Shown in pieces: positions 49,924 to 59,943 of a stretch of 64,000 bases of DNA (position 1 is its first letter; each line of letters begins with the position of its first letter). A program made the translations under genes and the position numbers. Origin of the DNA: Dermacentor variabilis (taxonomy: Eukaryota > Arthropoda > Arachnida > Ixodida > Ixodidae); NCBI RefSeq assembly GCF_050947875.1, contig NC_134569.1, positions 35,625,277-35,689,276 on the forward strand. The letters are read 5' to 3'. The notes below the pieces were generated by a model that saw nothing but the letters and a program-made list of their open reading frames with translations, made no database searches and was not told the DNA's origin.

Positions 49924-51384
49924 CTTACAATGTTCAGAATAGCACCACAAGACAACGGTGCAGTGTATCTGGCCTCCGAAGCAGCTGGCACCGGCTGTGC
50001 CTTCAGCTCTCGCAAAGGCTGCGCGGGTTTATACGGACGGAACACGCAGGCTTCCACTGCCGTTCTCGCGACCCAGCCAAGACCGATCAGTCCGCGACAG
50101 TGCACCAAACTGGTGGAAAGGCGACCGAGTTCTTCGTTTTCATGCTGCTGCCGCGGCTGCTATACTGCTGGCGCATCTCTCGGTGGTGTCATTCGCCATG
50201 GCCTTGCGCCTCTTCTGCAGCACTACTACTACACATAAAGGCTCCCCCCATACATGTCGAGCCACCACCACCCGGCGCGGCATCCTCCCCCCTGCGCCTT
50301 ATACATGGAGAAAGCAGAGACTCTCAATGCCCCTTCGGGGCCCGCCCTCCTATGTTTCCGTCGCGCTGAACCCTGTTACGCCGCGCTACTTGTGTTTGGA
50401 TGCGCCCCTGCTCGATCGTGCGTCTCTTTCCTCCGCTGGCGGTGCCCGTTGTCTCTATTCGTATTGTATGCGCTTCTCCATTTCGCTACAAGCAACATGT
50501 AACTAGACCTTGCCCTTGAAAGCCGGCCTTCTTTCTTGCTCTCTGCTTCTTATTTGTTTGTTCACTTTCATTTTGTTTCCGACTTTCGCTGCACAAGCCT
50601 TGTCAATAACGGGCCCGCATTGATTTCCTTTCACTTCCTGCGCATTTAGCATTCTGGGTTGCCTCACGAGTGCTTCGAAGATGGACGTTTTGCCCTTTAC
50701 TGCGTCGTTAGGTCTCTACATAGTATCTCCATTGGGTGAGCTCTAATCACGTCCATCTCAAGGCTCATCCCGTACACGTTTCCGTATGTATTTATTACCC
50801 ACCCTCTATAGTTTTACGATATTATGTTTTGTTCATTGGGGTCATATTCAAGAAATACATTTACGCTAGAATTGGTCCTTAGAGTTAAATAAAGTTTAGC
50901 CAATTCTGGGGCTAGACATATTATTAGTCAGTGCGACCCGCCGATGGCAAACAGCATTTAAGAAGAAGAAAGAAAAAACATTTTCTGAGCTCGTCCCCTG
51001 AGACCCAATTTACGAATAGTTTCGTTCATAAATACTATGTACCATTGGTTGATCACATTTGCTAATCATATGTCCGATATGAAGATTGACTGGCATCTAT
51101 CTATTGGGGAATGCTTGAGCCGTGGTATGAAGATTTCTTTTTTTGTGTGTGTGTGGTAGCGTTCGTCAGGCTGAAGCCTTACTTGTTAAAATTGATGGCG
51201 CTCATTCGCCCTAACTATGGCATTGCGCTGCTACACTGTAAATTCATTTTACGCTCTTAAAGTAAAAAAGGGTGCAACTTCGTCTGTAGCACACACATTT
51301 AAATTCAAAAATCGCCTAAGGTTGAGAATTATAAATTAGTTTATATCTTTCTTACTTTTAAGGTTGTATATTAATCTACAGTTT
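49924..51384. other. Anonymous sequence, no supported gene
   Basis: Overlapping frames at 49914-50369 and 49958-50506 (+) and 49605-50108 (minus, reading through the foldback element) lack known domains. The part at 50900-51384 is AT rich and featureless apart from a short stem near 50868-50907. Confidence 0.45.
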
Positions 51385-52075
51385 ATGCCCGAGGGAACGG
51401 GATTAATGCCGGTCGCAGCGGCCGCATTTTAACGCGACAGCGTTAAGGGTCCCATGTCACAGAAAATGCGGCAGCGGGGTCCCGCCTCCCGCGTCCAGCG
51501 ACGACCGTCGTTTCAGTAAAAGTCATTTCGAACCACGCATACGTACCAAACCATTAGTTCATCACCAAAGTTGCTCATACCTTGTCTTTCGTTCTTTACA
51601 AAATTATTCCTTGCAATTCTGAGAATGACAACCCACAAACAAATCTCATGTAAAAGAAAAGCACCGACACCGACAGCACATACTTCTGAAGTTACACCTT
51701 CTCAGACTGGCATAATAAAACTGCGAAACAATAACAGGAGATCAGCTCACGAAAGAGGCCGCGTTTCTACCAGGAAGCTCGGCTTCGTGCTTAGCGTTCG
51801 CCGCCGGCATTTCCCAGTAAAAATTACGGTTACATAAGCTACAGTTGTCGGGAAGCATGAAAAGCAGTCAGGGATCTTTGAATGCTCTCGCGCTCTACTT
51901 CTAGAGGCGAAGCTTAAGCGTCCTCCAAATTTTTGTTGCGGGAGAAATTCAAGAACGCCCGTGTACCGTCCGTCTATTTGGGGCACCTTAACGAACCCTA
52001 TAGGTGGTCAAAATTAATCCTGAGTCCCCCATTACGGCGCGCCTAATATTCATATCGTGGTATCATATCATATCA
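51385..52075 (+). mobile_element. Ruka-type SINE split by another repeat
   Basis: The left piece (about 51390-51431) holds a decayed B-box region and GCGGCCGCATTT, matching the Ruka head-body junction. The right piece (about 51938-52045) holds AACGCCCGTGTACC, ACCTTAACGAACCCTATAGG and GAGTCCCCCATTACGGCGCG, matching the Ruka body in order. Between them is a roughly 500-bp segment starting AACGCGACAGCGTTAAGGG, which I take to be a different repeat. The split is inferred from the order of homologous blocks. Confidence 0.5.
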
Positions 52076-52089
52076 TGATATTGAAATAT

Positions 52090-52666
52090 CAAAAGTAGAA
52101 AGCAGACCGTTATACGTGGCCTTTTTAGAAATTACAGGAGCCTATGACAACGTAGACCGCAACATTTTGTGGGATATTCTGCAAGGGGAAGGCTTAGGTG
52201 ACGATTGTCTACAGCTTTTGAGAGGGATTTACCTAAAAAATAGCGTTTGCGTTGAATGGGAAGAGATGAGGAGCGAGGAGAAAGTTGATATCAACAAGGG
52301 ACTGAGGCAGGGGTGCCCTTTATCCCCACTGCTGCTTATGATGTACTTGGTGAGCATGGATAGGGCACTAGAACGAAGTTATATCGGGTTTAATCTCTCA
52401 TTCAAACAGGCGGGTACAGCAGTAGAGCAGCCGCTTCCAGGTTTATCTTATGCGGATGACCTTGTGTTGCTAGCTAACAAGCAAAGTGATTTGCAACGTT
52501 TGGCTAATATCATTGGACAGGAAGGCAACAATTTAGGTTTTAAATTTAGTGTTACAAAATCAGGTCTCATGGTATTCAATGAAAACAGTGAACATACAGT
52601 GGCGATACAGGGCCAGGAAATACTTCGGGTAACAGTGTATGGATAAACGAAGGCAATAGATATATA
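52090..52666 (+). pseudogene. Host LINE reverse transcriptase, part 1
   Basis: RT motif A is FLEITGAYDNVDRN (near 52119-52160), motif B is NKGLRQGCPLSPLL (near 52296-52337), and motif C is LSYADDLVLLAN (near 52443-52480). Upstream RT motifs and the endonuclease are missing because of 5' truncation. A frameshift near 52635 precedes WINEGNRYIETQ, which leads into the target-site duplication of the next insertion. The catalytic residues are intact, but the protein is fragmentary. Confidence 0.88.
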
Positions 52667-52677
52667 GAAACACAGGA
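52667..52677. repeat. Left 11-bp target-site duplication
   Basis: GAAACACAGGA here and at 53348-53358 are identical and bracket the antisense LINE insertion. Confidence 0.85.
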
Positions 52678-53347
52678 GAGAGAGAGAGAGAGAGAGATGA
52701 AGAGGAAAGGCAGGAAGGTTAAGCAGATATCAGTCTCCAGTTTGCTACCCTACACTGGGGATGGGAGATAGGGGTTAGAAAGATGGCAGAGAGGAAAACG
52801 CTAAAAAAAAACCAAAAAAGAACACGCACACATGGAGACAAACACACACACAAAAGGCGTTCCAGTTAAAGACGTTCGCAAAGGCCCGTCGATCGCAGAA
52901 AGCGCAATAGCGCTTGCATGGCCTTCTTTTGTGACGTTAGGTCCCTTCGGTAGCGTAAAATTCTTTTTCCCGATAGCGGTTGGTCGTCCAGTTGGTCAAG
53001 CTCATGGCGATGGCATTCCCTCTGTGAACTGTACTGCGGGCAAGCACGCAAAAGACGGTCAATTGATTCGTCATGGCCGCAGTGGTCACAGGTTGTGGTG
53101 TCGGTCATCCCTACGCGGAATGCATAGGCTTTGGTGAAGGCAATGCCCAACCACAGTCGATACAGCAGCGTGGCGTCTCCATGACGAAGCTGTGATGGCG
53201 CTCGGAGACTTAATGTTGGATCAAGGGAGTACAGTCGAGTATTTCTTCCATTCCATTGCGACGTGGTGCACTGCCGAGCAAGCAGGCGGAGAGTCCGTGC
53301 TGCGTCAGTTCTAGAAAGTGGCATTGGTACGTGGTGCGTGGTCTGTG
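52678..53347 (-). mobile_element. Nested LINE 1 (RNase H family), antisense
   Basis: A 670-bp 5'-truncated member of the RNase H LINE family is inserted in the minus orientation. Its 3' end is at the left: a (CT)n tail on the minus strand (52678-52696), then the AACCTTCCTGCCTTTCCTCT and AGGGTAGCAAACTGGA-type 3' block near 52700-52760. Coding sequence occupies 52866-53347. The 11-bp duplications on both sides show that it inserted by target-primed reverse transcription. Confidence 0.92.
52866..53347 (-). pseudogene. RNase H LINE ORF2 C-terminal region
   Basis: The frame contains MPLSRTDAARTLRLLARQ, then TLLYRLWLGIAFTKAYAFRV, then CDHCGHDESIDRLLRACP, and ends ALLRFLRSTGLCERL. It is the same region as 3579-3929 but in a single undisrupted frame, so this copy is younger. 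The RNase H domain itself is not included. The cysteine/histidine motif is complete. The open frame runs upstream into host LINE DNA, which is not part of the gene. Confidence 0.88.
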
Positions 53348-53358
53348 GAAACACAGGA
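53348..53358. repeat. Right 11-bp target-site duplication
   Basis: GAAACACAGGA, identical to 52667-52677. Host LINE coding resumes here. Confidence 0.85.
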
Positions 53359-53679
53359 AAAAACAAAAACAGTGAAGGGGAAGAGAAATGCATGCATAAT
53401 GAAGCGCAGAGCGCTATGGGGATACAATAGGTACGAGGTGCTCCGAGGTATGTGGAAAGGTGTAATAGTTCCAGGACTTACTTTTGGAAATGCGTTTCTT
53501 TGCTTTAAATCAGGGGTACAATCAGGGCTTGACGGGAACCAAAGGCCAGTGGGTCGCCTCACATTGGGCGCTCACGGGAAGACTACAAATGAAGTTGTGC
53601 AGGGTGATATGGGATGGACTAGTTTTGAAGTGAGGGAAGCTCGCAGTAAAATTGACTATGAAGAACGGCTGAGGAATAT
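53359..53679 (+). pseudogene. Host LINE ORF2, part 2
   Basis: The frame reads RNACIMKRRALWGYNRYEVL, then MWKGVIVPGLTFGNAFLCFK, then a stretch ending RSKIDYEERLRN. It continues the sequence interrupted at 52678 and is cut off at 53680 by the Gypsy insertion. It is the post-RT segment of the LINE. The last codons before the break (CGG AAT under the + frame, R-N) join directly to M-E-E-S after 55199. Confidence 0.85.
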
Positions 53680-54095
53680 TGTCACGTGGTAGTGACAGTG
53701 AAGAAAGCAGCAATACGGTGGAATACAAAACTAGCTTTTATTGGGCGAACCTGTGCTCACAAAAACAGGCTAGACTTATAGCACAACGATAGCGGCGAAC
53801 ACGGTCGGCGATCGTCGGAAACCTGATCAGCGGGTCAAGCGCGTCGGCTTTTATAGAACAGTCGTCGAACGTTCCAGACTAATCGTTCCGACCCGCGTGC
53901 TTTCCACAAAGTTCTACACCATTCGTGTCAGGTGATGAAATCAGATAACATAAGGTTCGGCGACAACAGACAGCGGATAGAAGCATCGATAACTTTCCAG
54001 AAACTTCGGAGACATACAGGCGCGTCGCACGCTTTGCGATTACATTTGTTAGGCGGCGAAACGTGGTTGCCCGATAAAGATAAGTGCACGTGTCA
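53680..54095 (-). repeat. 3' LTR, 416 bp
   Basis: On the minus strand the LTR begins TGACACGTG and ends CACGTGACA, a perfect 9-bp terminal inverted repeat with TG...CA ends. A TATA box (TATAAAAGCC, plus-strand 53846-53855) and an AATAAA signal (plus-strand 53738-53743) lie in the expected order. A CACGTG E-box sits at each end. Confidence 0.9.
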
Positions 54096-54237
54096 ATACC
54101 CCCCCTCTTAAAAAGCATCGTCCCGATGCTACAAATATAAGAGAGCGAAACACAAAAGGACACTTATTAAACATAAGTAACAAAACAACGAAAAGAAACA
54201 AAGTCCAAAGGTCAGTTACGCGAAGCCCCCAAGTTAA

Positions 54238-55145
54238 TTAACGCTGGTAGTAAGGCTTGAGTCGCACAACGTGGACTATTTCAGGTCGTGAGCGGCGCCG
54301 CTCTGATAGCGAAATGCCGTCTGGCACGACCTCATAGTCCAGTGCGCCAATACGTCGGATGACCTTGTAGGGTCCGAAATAGCGTCGGAGTAGTTTCTCA
54401 ATGAGTCCTCGTCGGCGTATCGGGGTCCATATCCAAACACGGTCACCGGGCTGGTACTCGACGAAGCGTCGTCGGAGGTTGTAGTGTGGGCTGTCGGTAC
54501 GCTGCTGGTTCTCGATCCCTAGGCGGGCGAGCTGTCGGGCTTCTTCGGCGCGCTGGAGATAGCTAGCAACGTCAACGTTCTCTTCGTCAGTTACGTGCGG
54601 CAGCATGGCGTCGAGCGTCGTCGTCGGGTTCCTGCCGTAAACCAGCTTAAATGGCGTGATCTGTGTTGTTTCTTGCACCGCCGTGTTGCAAGCGAATGTT
54701 ACGTACGGCAGGACCGCATCCCACGTCTTGTGCTCGACATCGACGTACATTGCTAGCATGTCGGCGAGGGTCTTGTTCAGGCGCTCCGTGAGACCATTCG
54801 TCTGCGGATGGTAGGCAGTTGTCCTCCTGTGACTTGTCTGGCTGTATTGCAGAATGGCTTGCGTGAGCTCTGCTGTAAAAGCCGTTCCTCTGTCGGTGAT
54901 GACGACTTCTGGAGCACCATGTCGCAGCAGGATGTTCTCGACAAAAAATTTCGCCATTTCGGACGCGCTGCCTTTCTGTAGAGCTTTAGTTTCAGCGAAG
55001 CGGGTGAGATAGTCCGTCGCCACGACGATCCACTTATTTCCGGATGTTGATGTCGGAAACGGTCCTAGCAAGTCCATCCCGATCTGCTGAAAAGGTCGGT
55101 AAGGAGGCTTGATCGGCTGTAGTAATCCCGCTGGCCTTGTCGGTG
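54238..55145 (-). pseudogene. Gypsy integrase core and C-terminal domain
   Basis: The open frame runs from about 55145 to a stop at 54238; an internal methionine lies at 55077. The DDE triad is visible: D in GMDLLGPFP, D in VVITDRGTAF and E in QTNGLTERLN. The second and third are separated by 35 residues, the canonical D35E spacing. A C-terminal part with DRVWIWTPIRRRGLIEKLLR and RYFGPYKVIRRIGALDYEV is the GPY/F-type domain of Gypsy integrases. The zinc finger and the rest of pol are deleted, so there is no true start codon. The preserved frame suggests a recent deletion. Confidence 0.92.
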
Positions 55146-55148
55146 GTG

Positions 55149-55199
55149 TACACGTGTCATGTTGTTACACGTGGTGGACACGTGTAATTACACGTGTCA
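55149..55199. repeat. CACGTG-rich junction of the 5' stub
   Basis: Four CACGTG palindromes lie at 55151-55156, 55168-55173, 55179-55184 and 55191-55196. The outermost belongs to the LTR terminus. The rest look like filler copied from it at the deletion junction. Confidence 0.7.
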
Positions 55200-55714
55200 A
55201 TATGGAAGAAAGTAAATGAGCTGGGAGAGTGTTCAGGTATTTGTACAGGAAAAACATTGATTCAGAGTGGAGGAAAAGAACTAGGAAGCTCACCGGCAAG
55301 TATGCGGCCTGTAGGGGAGAAAGTCAGAGAGGCTCAATTAATCTCATGGGTGGTGGCAATGGAAAAGAAACCTGCCGTGAGTAACTACTTAAGAGGAAAA
55401 ACGAAATCGGGAAAGAAACAATTTATGATAACTCAAAGGGAAGCTCATTACTTTTCGAAGCGAGATCGGGATGCCTTAGAACACGCAACTATAAAGCGCG
55501 ATATAAGAAGGAAGAAGAAGCATGTGCTTGCTGCGGTAAAGCTAGGCTAACTATGACGCATGTTTTATTATAATGCGAAGACGTCTACCCAGCGGTTGAT
55601 TTAGTCATTACTCGCCTCCTTGAAGCCCTTGGGGTCAGCGAGGGCAGTGGAAAAGTAAACATGTCCGCAATAGGGATTAGTAAGAAGCGAAAGGAGGATT
55701 GGTGGAAGAAAAGT
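55200..55714 (+). pseudogene. Host LINE ORF2, part 3 (C-terminal)
   Basis: Continuing from 53679, the segment includes WVVAMEKKPAVSNYLRGKT and QREAHYFSKRDRDALEHATI. A shifted frame then has CCGKARLTMTHVLLYCEDVY, the CxxC...H...C zinc-knuckle-like tail, and ends KKRKEDWWKK. Two or more frameshifts are present. It is the C-terminal domain of the host LINE, broken at its end by the third insertion. Confidence 0.8.
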
Positions 55715-56062
55715 ATCATCATCATCATCATCATCATCATCAGCCTGGTTACGCCCACTGCAGGGCAAAGGCCTCTCCCATACTTCTCCAACAACCCCGG
55801 TCATGTACTAATTGTGGCCATGCCATGCCTGCAAACTTCTTAATCTCATCCTCCCACCTAACTTTCTGCCGCCCCCTGCTACGCTTCCCTTCCCTTGGGA
55901 TCCAGTCCGTAACCCTTAATGACCATCGGTTATCTTCCCTCCTCATTACATGTCCTGCCCATGCCCATTTCTTTTCCTTGATTTCAACTAAGATGTCATT
56001 AACTCGCGTTTGTTCCCTCACCCAATCTGCTCTTTTCTTATCCCTTAACGTTACACCTATAG
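55715..56062 (-). mobile_element. Nested RTE-like LINE 3' fragment, antisense
   Basis: On the minus strand, from 56062, it encodes IGVTLRDKKRADWVREQT, then WAWAGHVMRREDNRWSLRVT, and ends near GEAFALQWA. The 3' end GAGGCCTTTGCCCTGCAGTG and a (GAT)n tail (plus-strand (ATC)n, 55715-55742) complete it. The sequence is almost free of stops and matches the copy at 62540-62860 closely. It sits inside the last coding bases of the host LINE. I could not find a clear duplication. Confidence 0.88.
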
Positions 56063-56275
56063 GAAACGACAAAGAACGCAGACGTACAAAAGTACAGTTC
56101 GCAATAGGGGAACAGAAAATTTGGTTGTGGGAGTTCATAGCGTTTTTTTTTTCTTTTTTTATTGTTTAACCTAGGTAGGACATTAGGCAGTATAATAGCA
56201 ATAGCTTGGTAGCGCATCCTACCGCCCCGTTCCAAAGGGGACGCTCATAGCATCCATCCGTCCCATCCATCCATG
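56063..56275 (+). other. Host LINE 3' terminus
   Basis: After the RTE insertion, host sequence resumes with a short coding remnant (ETTKNADVQKYSS), a T-rich run (about 56142-56163) and ATTGTTTAACCTAGGTAGGA. It ends with the GGGGACGCTCATAGCATCCA block and decayed CCAT units. Confidence 0.75.
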
Positions 56276-56292
56276 GTTCTGGCATGTAAAAC

Positions 56293-56914
56293 CATAGAGT
56301 TTCTCACTATAACACCTAGAGGGTAATCCGGCGCCACCGTCTATGGGAGTTTCTTAAGGGGGCACCGTGCCGTCATGGGAATGACGGTATATGTGTCTGC
56401 GAGGCTCGTGTTGGCTGGTGTTGTAAGAGGCTTCATCTAAAACGTGGATATGGCTGTGCAAATAACGCGTTCTCAAAGTAAAATCTTCATAAAATGTTTT
56501 CATTCACGCATATTACATCTTTACTCACCCACAATGCATGACCAAGCGAAGAAAAGCAAGAACAGACGACAAACTGTTTCAAAGCGAGCGGGAACCTTGT
56601 CGTCTGTCCTCCAACTTTATCGGCCCGCTGATACTTCTTACGTAACATATAAGCGTACACGCAATAACAAGTTCTCATAGTTAAACAAAACATGTTTTCG
56701 CGTAATAATAAAGCTAAAATAGCTTTTTACGCCCTGTTTTAGTAGAAAATGAATCATTCTGACAGACTGAACGGTACTTGCCAGGCGCGTCTTCAAGGTG
56801 TCCTGCCTCTCCGAGAACGATGTCAATCCGAAGTCACAATATACCGGCATTTCCATGCATACCACAGCGCAGCAGCGCCACATTTCCCTCTAGGTAATAG
56901 TGAGAAACTCTATG
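56293..56914. mobile_element. 622-bp non-autonomous TIR element with 8-bp TSD
   Basis: The left TIR (56293-56323) starts CATAGAGTTTCTCACTATAA. The right TIR (56886-56914), read on the minus strand, starts CATAGAGTTTCTCACTATTA. They differ by a 2-base indel and a substitution over 29-31 bp. A second inverted pair lies further in: CATGGGAATGACGGTATAT (56374-56392) against CATGGAAATGCCGGTATAT on the minus strand (56839-56857), 17 of 19 matching. Perfect 8-bp duplications TGTAAAAC flank it at 56285-56292 and 56915-56922. Eight-base duplications fit the hAT or P superfamilies, and the 31-bp TIR opening with CA is P-like. No transposase is recognisable in the frames inside. Confidence 0.9.
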
Positions 56915-56943
56915 TGTAAAACTCCAGAATAATTGTTTTTAGA

Positions 56944-57412
56944 GATGGATGGATGGATGGATGGATGGATGGATGGATGGATGGATGGATGGATGGATGG
57001 ATGCAAAACTTTAATGAAGGTCCTGAGGTACGCGACTCAGCGTGCTGCGGGCCGCTCCCACGTTGGGACATTCAGGCCATGCCCGACCGCCGCATCGTGG
57101 ACCCTCTGGACAGCCCATAGTTGAGCCCCGGCATCGGGGCTCTTAATAGCGGAGAGCCACTTGTCCTCATTGATTGGTTCTGTGCCTCGTAACGAGGGGC
57201 AACGCCGGAGCATATGGTCTAGGCTAGCGATGTCATTGGAGTGCCTGCAAGAACTAGTGGCATAGGTGTCGGGACAAAGCTTGTGGTATAAAGCCGGGCT
57301 GGGATACGAGTCTGTTTGCAATAATCTGAGGGTCAATGCCTGCGCTCTATTTAACTTCTTGTGTGGAAGGGGAAAGTCTCTCCTGCTGAGATAAAAGTGC
57401 TGAGCAATTTAA
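56944..57412 (-). mobile_element. LINE 3' fragment (I-like) with (CCAT)n tail, antisense
   Basis: The minus strand encodes QHFYLSRRDFPLPHKKL, then AQALTLRLLQTDSYPSPALY, then LDHMLRRCPSL, and ends PTWERPAAR. This is the C-terminal zinc-knuckle region of an arthropod I-type LINE, different from the 3173 family. After the stop come GTACCTCAGGACCTTCATTA and a long (CCAT)n tail (plus-strand (GGAT)n, 56945-57003). It is 5' truncated at about 57412. Confidence 0.85.
56945..57003. repeat. (ATGG)n microsatellite, LINE tail
   Basis: About 14 perfect ATGG units form the 3' tail of the antisense LINE. Confidence 0.95.
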
Positions 57413-59943
57413 TTGTATGTGGTCGGTTGATCCGGCATTTATTTTTGGCACAAGATTGTGAGCACTATAACTCATTTTAGAGCACAGTGTGGTTGCTAGC
57501 CCATGCTACAAGATGCTAATTGCTGTACTTCGCCTTTGACATTACTTCATCAATGGAATGCATTTTATAGTCCCTCATTTTCTTCTTTAATGTGGCTTCA
57601 CTTTCTCACGGAATTATTGAGCCTGAATTTCATCGTAAGGAGCTTGAAACGGGGAAACAAGAGCTCTGTCTTACGTCATGGGTTTAACTTCGAACTTTCA
57701 AGAAGGAAGCTCGCAATCAAAAAGGGGAAAAAAGAAGAAAAAAAAAGGACATCCATCTTATACATACGCGCTGAGCCATTTGCGCGCTAGCTGTACACCA
57801 AAATAATTGCTAACTGCCCTGAGGCCAGGCGCATTTACTGTTCCTTCTCCCCGCCGTAGCTCAAGCGCTCCCAGTCCCGCGCGTGCAATCTTATCCGCCC
57901 ATTGCACACAGCGGACGTGCGCAGCATGCGCCGTAACACTGGCGAGCCGCTCCTTAACATGGCCCAAGGAGCGAGGGCACCTTTAACGAAGCGGAGACGT
58001 CATCAATGGCGGTGCACAGTTCGCAAGCCGCATTCCCGCCTTTCGCCACACGCTTTTGCCCACTTTGCAGGCGCAGGCATTGTGCAAGCGCATTATGCAG
58101 ATCACGCGCGAATCGCCCCTTTGGGTCCCGTTACAGTGCCCGACCGCATAGGGAAACCCAATATAAGGGCTTGTTATGCCCTAGGCGAGAGGGACGCCCC
58201 GTGGCCCCTTGCTCGCGATGCCAGGGGTGCGCGTCACTAAAATTGACAGAACCGTGCCTAACACGTTGTTCACCCGTGAGCTATTTGCGACCCGACACGT
58301 TGGGAAACGCTGGAGTTCATTGCCTATTGCGTCACCCTGCATGTCCACGCTGGCACAGCGTGTACGCGACTAAATTGCAGCGACTTGAGACATAATGCGA
58401 CGTGCGGTGCTTCGTGCGCTAATTCAGCCAACGCAGCGTCGTAGCGACTTTCCAATCGATGTGCCGCTGACGTTGTTACGCAAATTCTACGACCGCCACG
58501 CTTGTTTATTGTAAGTTGCTCGCCTTGAATTCTAGGTTGCCCATCAGTTGCGCGAACGTGCGTCTGTTCACAGTGGCGCGTGGTTTGACGCCGACCAACA
58601 TCGTAATTCGGTGTTTAATTTGTTTGATAAACAAGTGAATTACTTCGAATATTTACCGTTAGCATGCTTCTTTTTTTATTTTATTAGCATGTACTCTCTT
58701 GCATGTATAGAGCTCCGTTAATTCTTTCTGCTGATTGTAAGTGTGCGGTCAATGCTTTAAAATATACAAATTACTTATGTAAGTAACTTCATTCACGATA
58801 TATTTTTACAGTTTCTTACGCAAACCAGCTCACTTTCTTTACGTACTGTCGGGAGCAATATGAGCGGGTACATAGGAGCGAGTGTCAGATAGCCTCGAGC
58901 CCTGCTATGGGTGATACATGGCGGCCGTGTTCGGAAACAAAGTAGAAAGGAGGACGCTGTTCTTATAACTGTTGGCACTCCCACCAAGCGTCTCTTTATA
59001 CGAAGTGCGGAACTTCGCATCGCCAGCGCACATTGATAAAGCTGTTTGATATTGCGGTTACTGATAACTTTGTGCACTGAAGTATGGCCAATAGCAGCGC
59101 TGTTTTGATGCGTACACATTCGGTAGCTACTTCACTGGGAAACCTGTTCATGTGTCTGGGACGCCTGACACGATGCACTACATAAGATATACATCAGGTC
59201 CTATAGGGATATATCTGAACATACTTTGCACTATACGGAGGAATGGGTGCCTAAGAATTGGGCTCTAAAAAAAAAAGAAGGAAATTATGACTGAAAAAAA
59301 AATGACTCGCTGTAAGCTACTGTGCACGTAACCGTCTTATCGGCTATCGGCGGCCAGGGAAATGCCGTAAGCTGCCGTTTTCGACAAACGTAAGCGCGGT
59401 GGTGGTGCCAACAGTTAGCGGAAGAGCGCCCCGCATTCCCCTCTGTTTCTGACAGCGCCATCCGCGTATCGCTCCAACTCGGTTTCGAGGCTACTTGCCA
59501 CGTGTTCGCGTGTTCCCGCTCATATTGCTCACGATTGTACATTCCATTTTTCTTAACCCGAATGGAACACGAAGGTGAAAATGGCGCGCGAAGGAATAGG
59601 CCGCAAAGTTAGTCGAGTTCACGGTGTTGGGAACTCTGTTACCGTGTTTCCTATACCTTGCTCGCCGAAAAAAAGATAATTGAGTCAGTTGTCAAGAGCA
59701 ACTTGAAAGATCGAACACGCAGGTTTCCCGGCGCATGTCTATGCCCAGGCTCGCGATAAAATGCGTAGGTCTTTGGCAACGAAAGACAAGCAAGCTGGTG
59801 AGAAACAACGAGTTAAAAGGACAAAGTGCTGTCATGTCCTGCTGGACATGCAAGTGCTCGACATGTGCTATCATGTCCTATGCACACAGGTTCGCGCACA
59901 GCCTAAAGAAATGGCTGTATGACGTTGCGCTGCTGCTGCTCTA
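57413..59943. other. Anonymous sequence, no supported gene
   Basis: No domain, RNA gene or element end is recognised. A GC-rich patch lies at 57850-58260. The frames at 58006-58395 (+) and 58793-59119 (minus) have no motif. Confidence 0.5.

Larger units (their letters stand above)
53680..55199 (-). mobile_element. Nested Gypsy LTR retrotransposon, internally deleted, antisense
   Basis: Read on the minus strand, the element consists of a very short 5' stub, the integrase end of pol, a polypurine tract (AAGAGGGGGGG, about 54099-54109) and a complete 3' LTR (53680-54095). RT, protease, gag and almost all of the 5' LTR are missing. The 4-bp flanks ATAT at 53676-53679 and 55200-55203 are identical, the size expected for an LTR integrase. 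The host LINE frame resumes exactly across them. Confidence 0.9.
52085..56275 (+). mobile_element. Host LINE carrying three nested insertions
   Basis: One non-LTR element runs from an RT fragment (52090) to a 3' UTR that ends CCGTTCCAAAGGGGACGCTC and a (CCAT)-like tail at about 56250-56275. It is interrupted at 52678-53347, 53680-55199 and about 55715-56062. Removing the first two insertions with one copy of each duplication makes the protein frame continue. The RT has the YADD box. I cannot assign its clade safely; it differs from the RTE-like and CR1-like copies in this window. About 1.4 kb of its own coding sequence remains, with the endonuclease and early RT missing. Confidence 0.9.

Noticed and set aside
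49605..50108. 167-codon minus frame as a gene
   Set aside because: It reads straight through the 118-bp foldback element and lacks any motif.
53348..53692. Independent gene on the + strand at 53318-53692
   Set aside because: It is the continuation of the host LINE frame; the start codon lies inside the nested antisense LINE.
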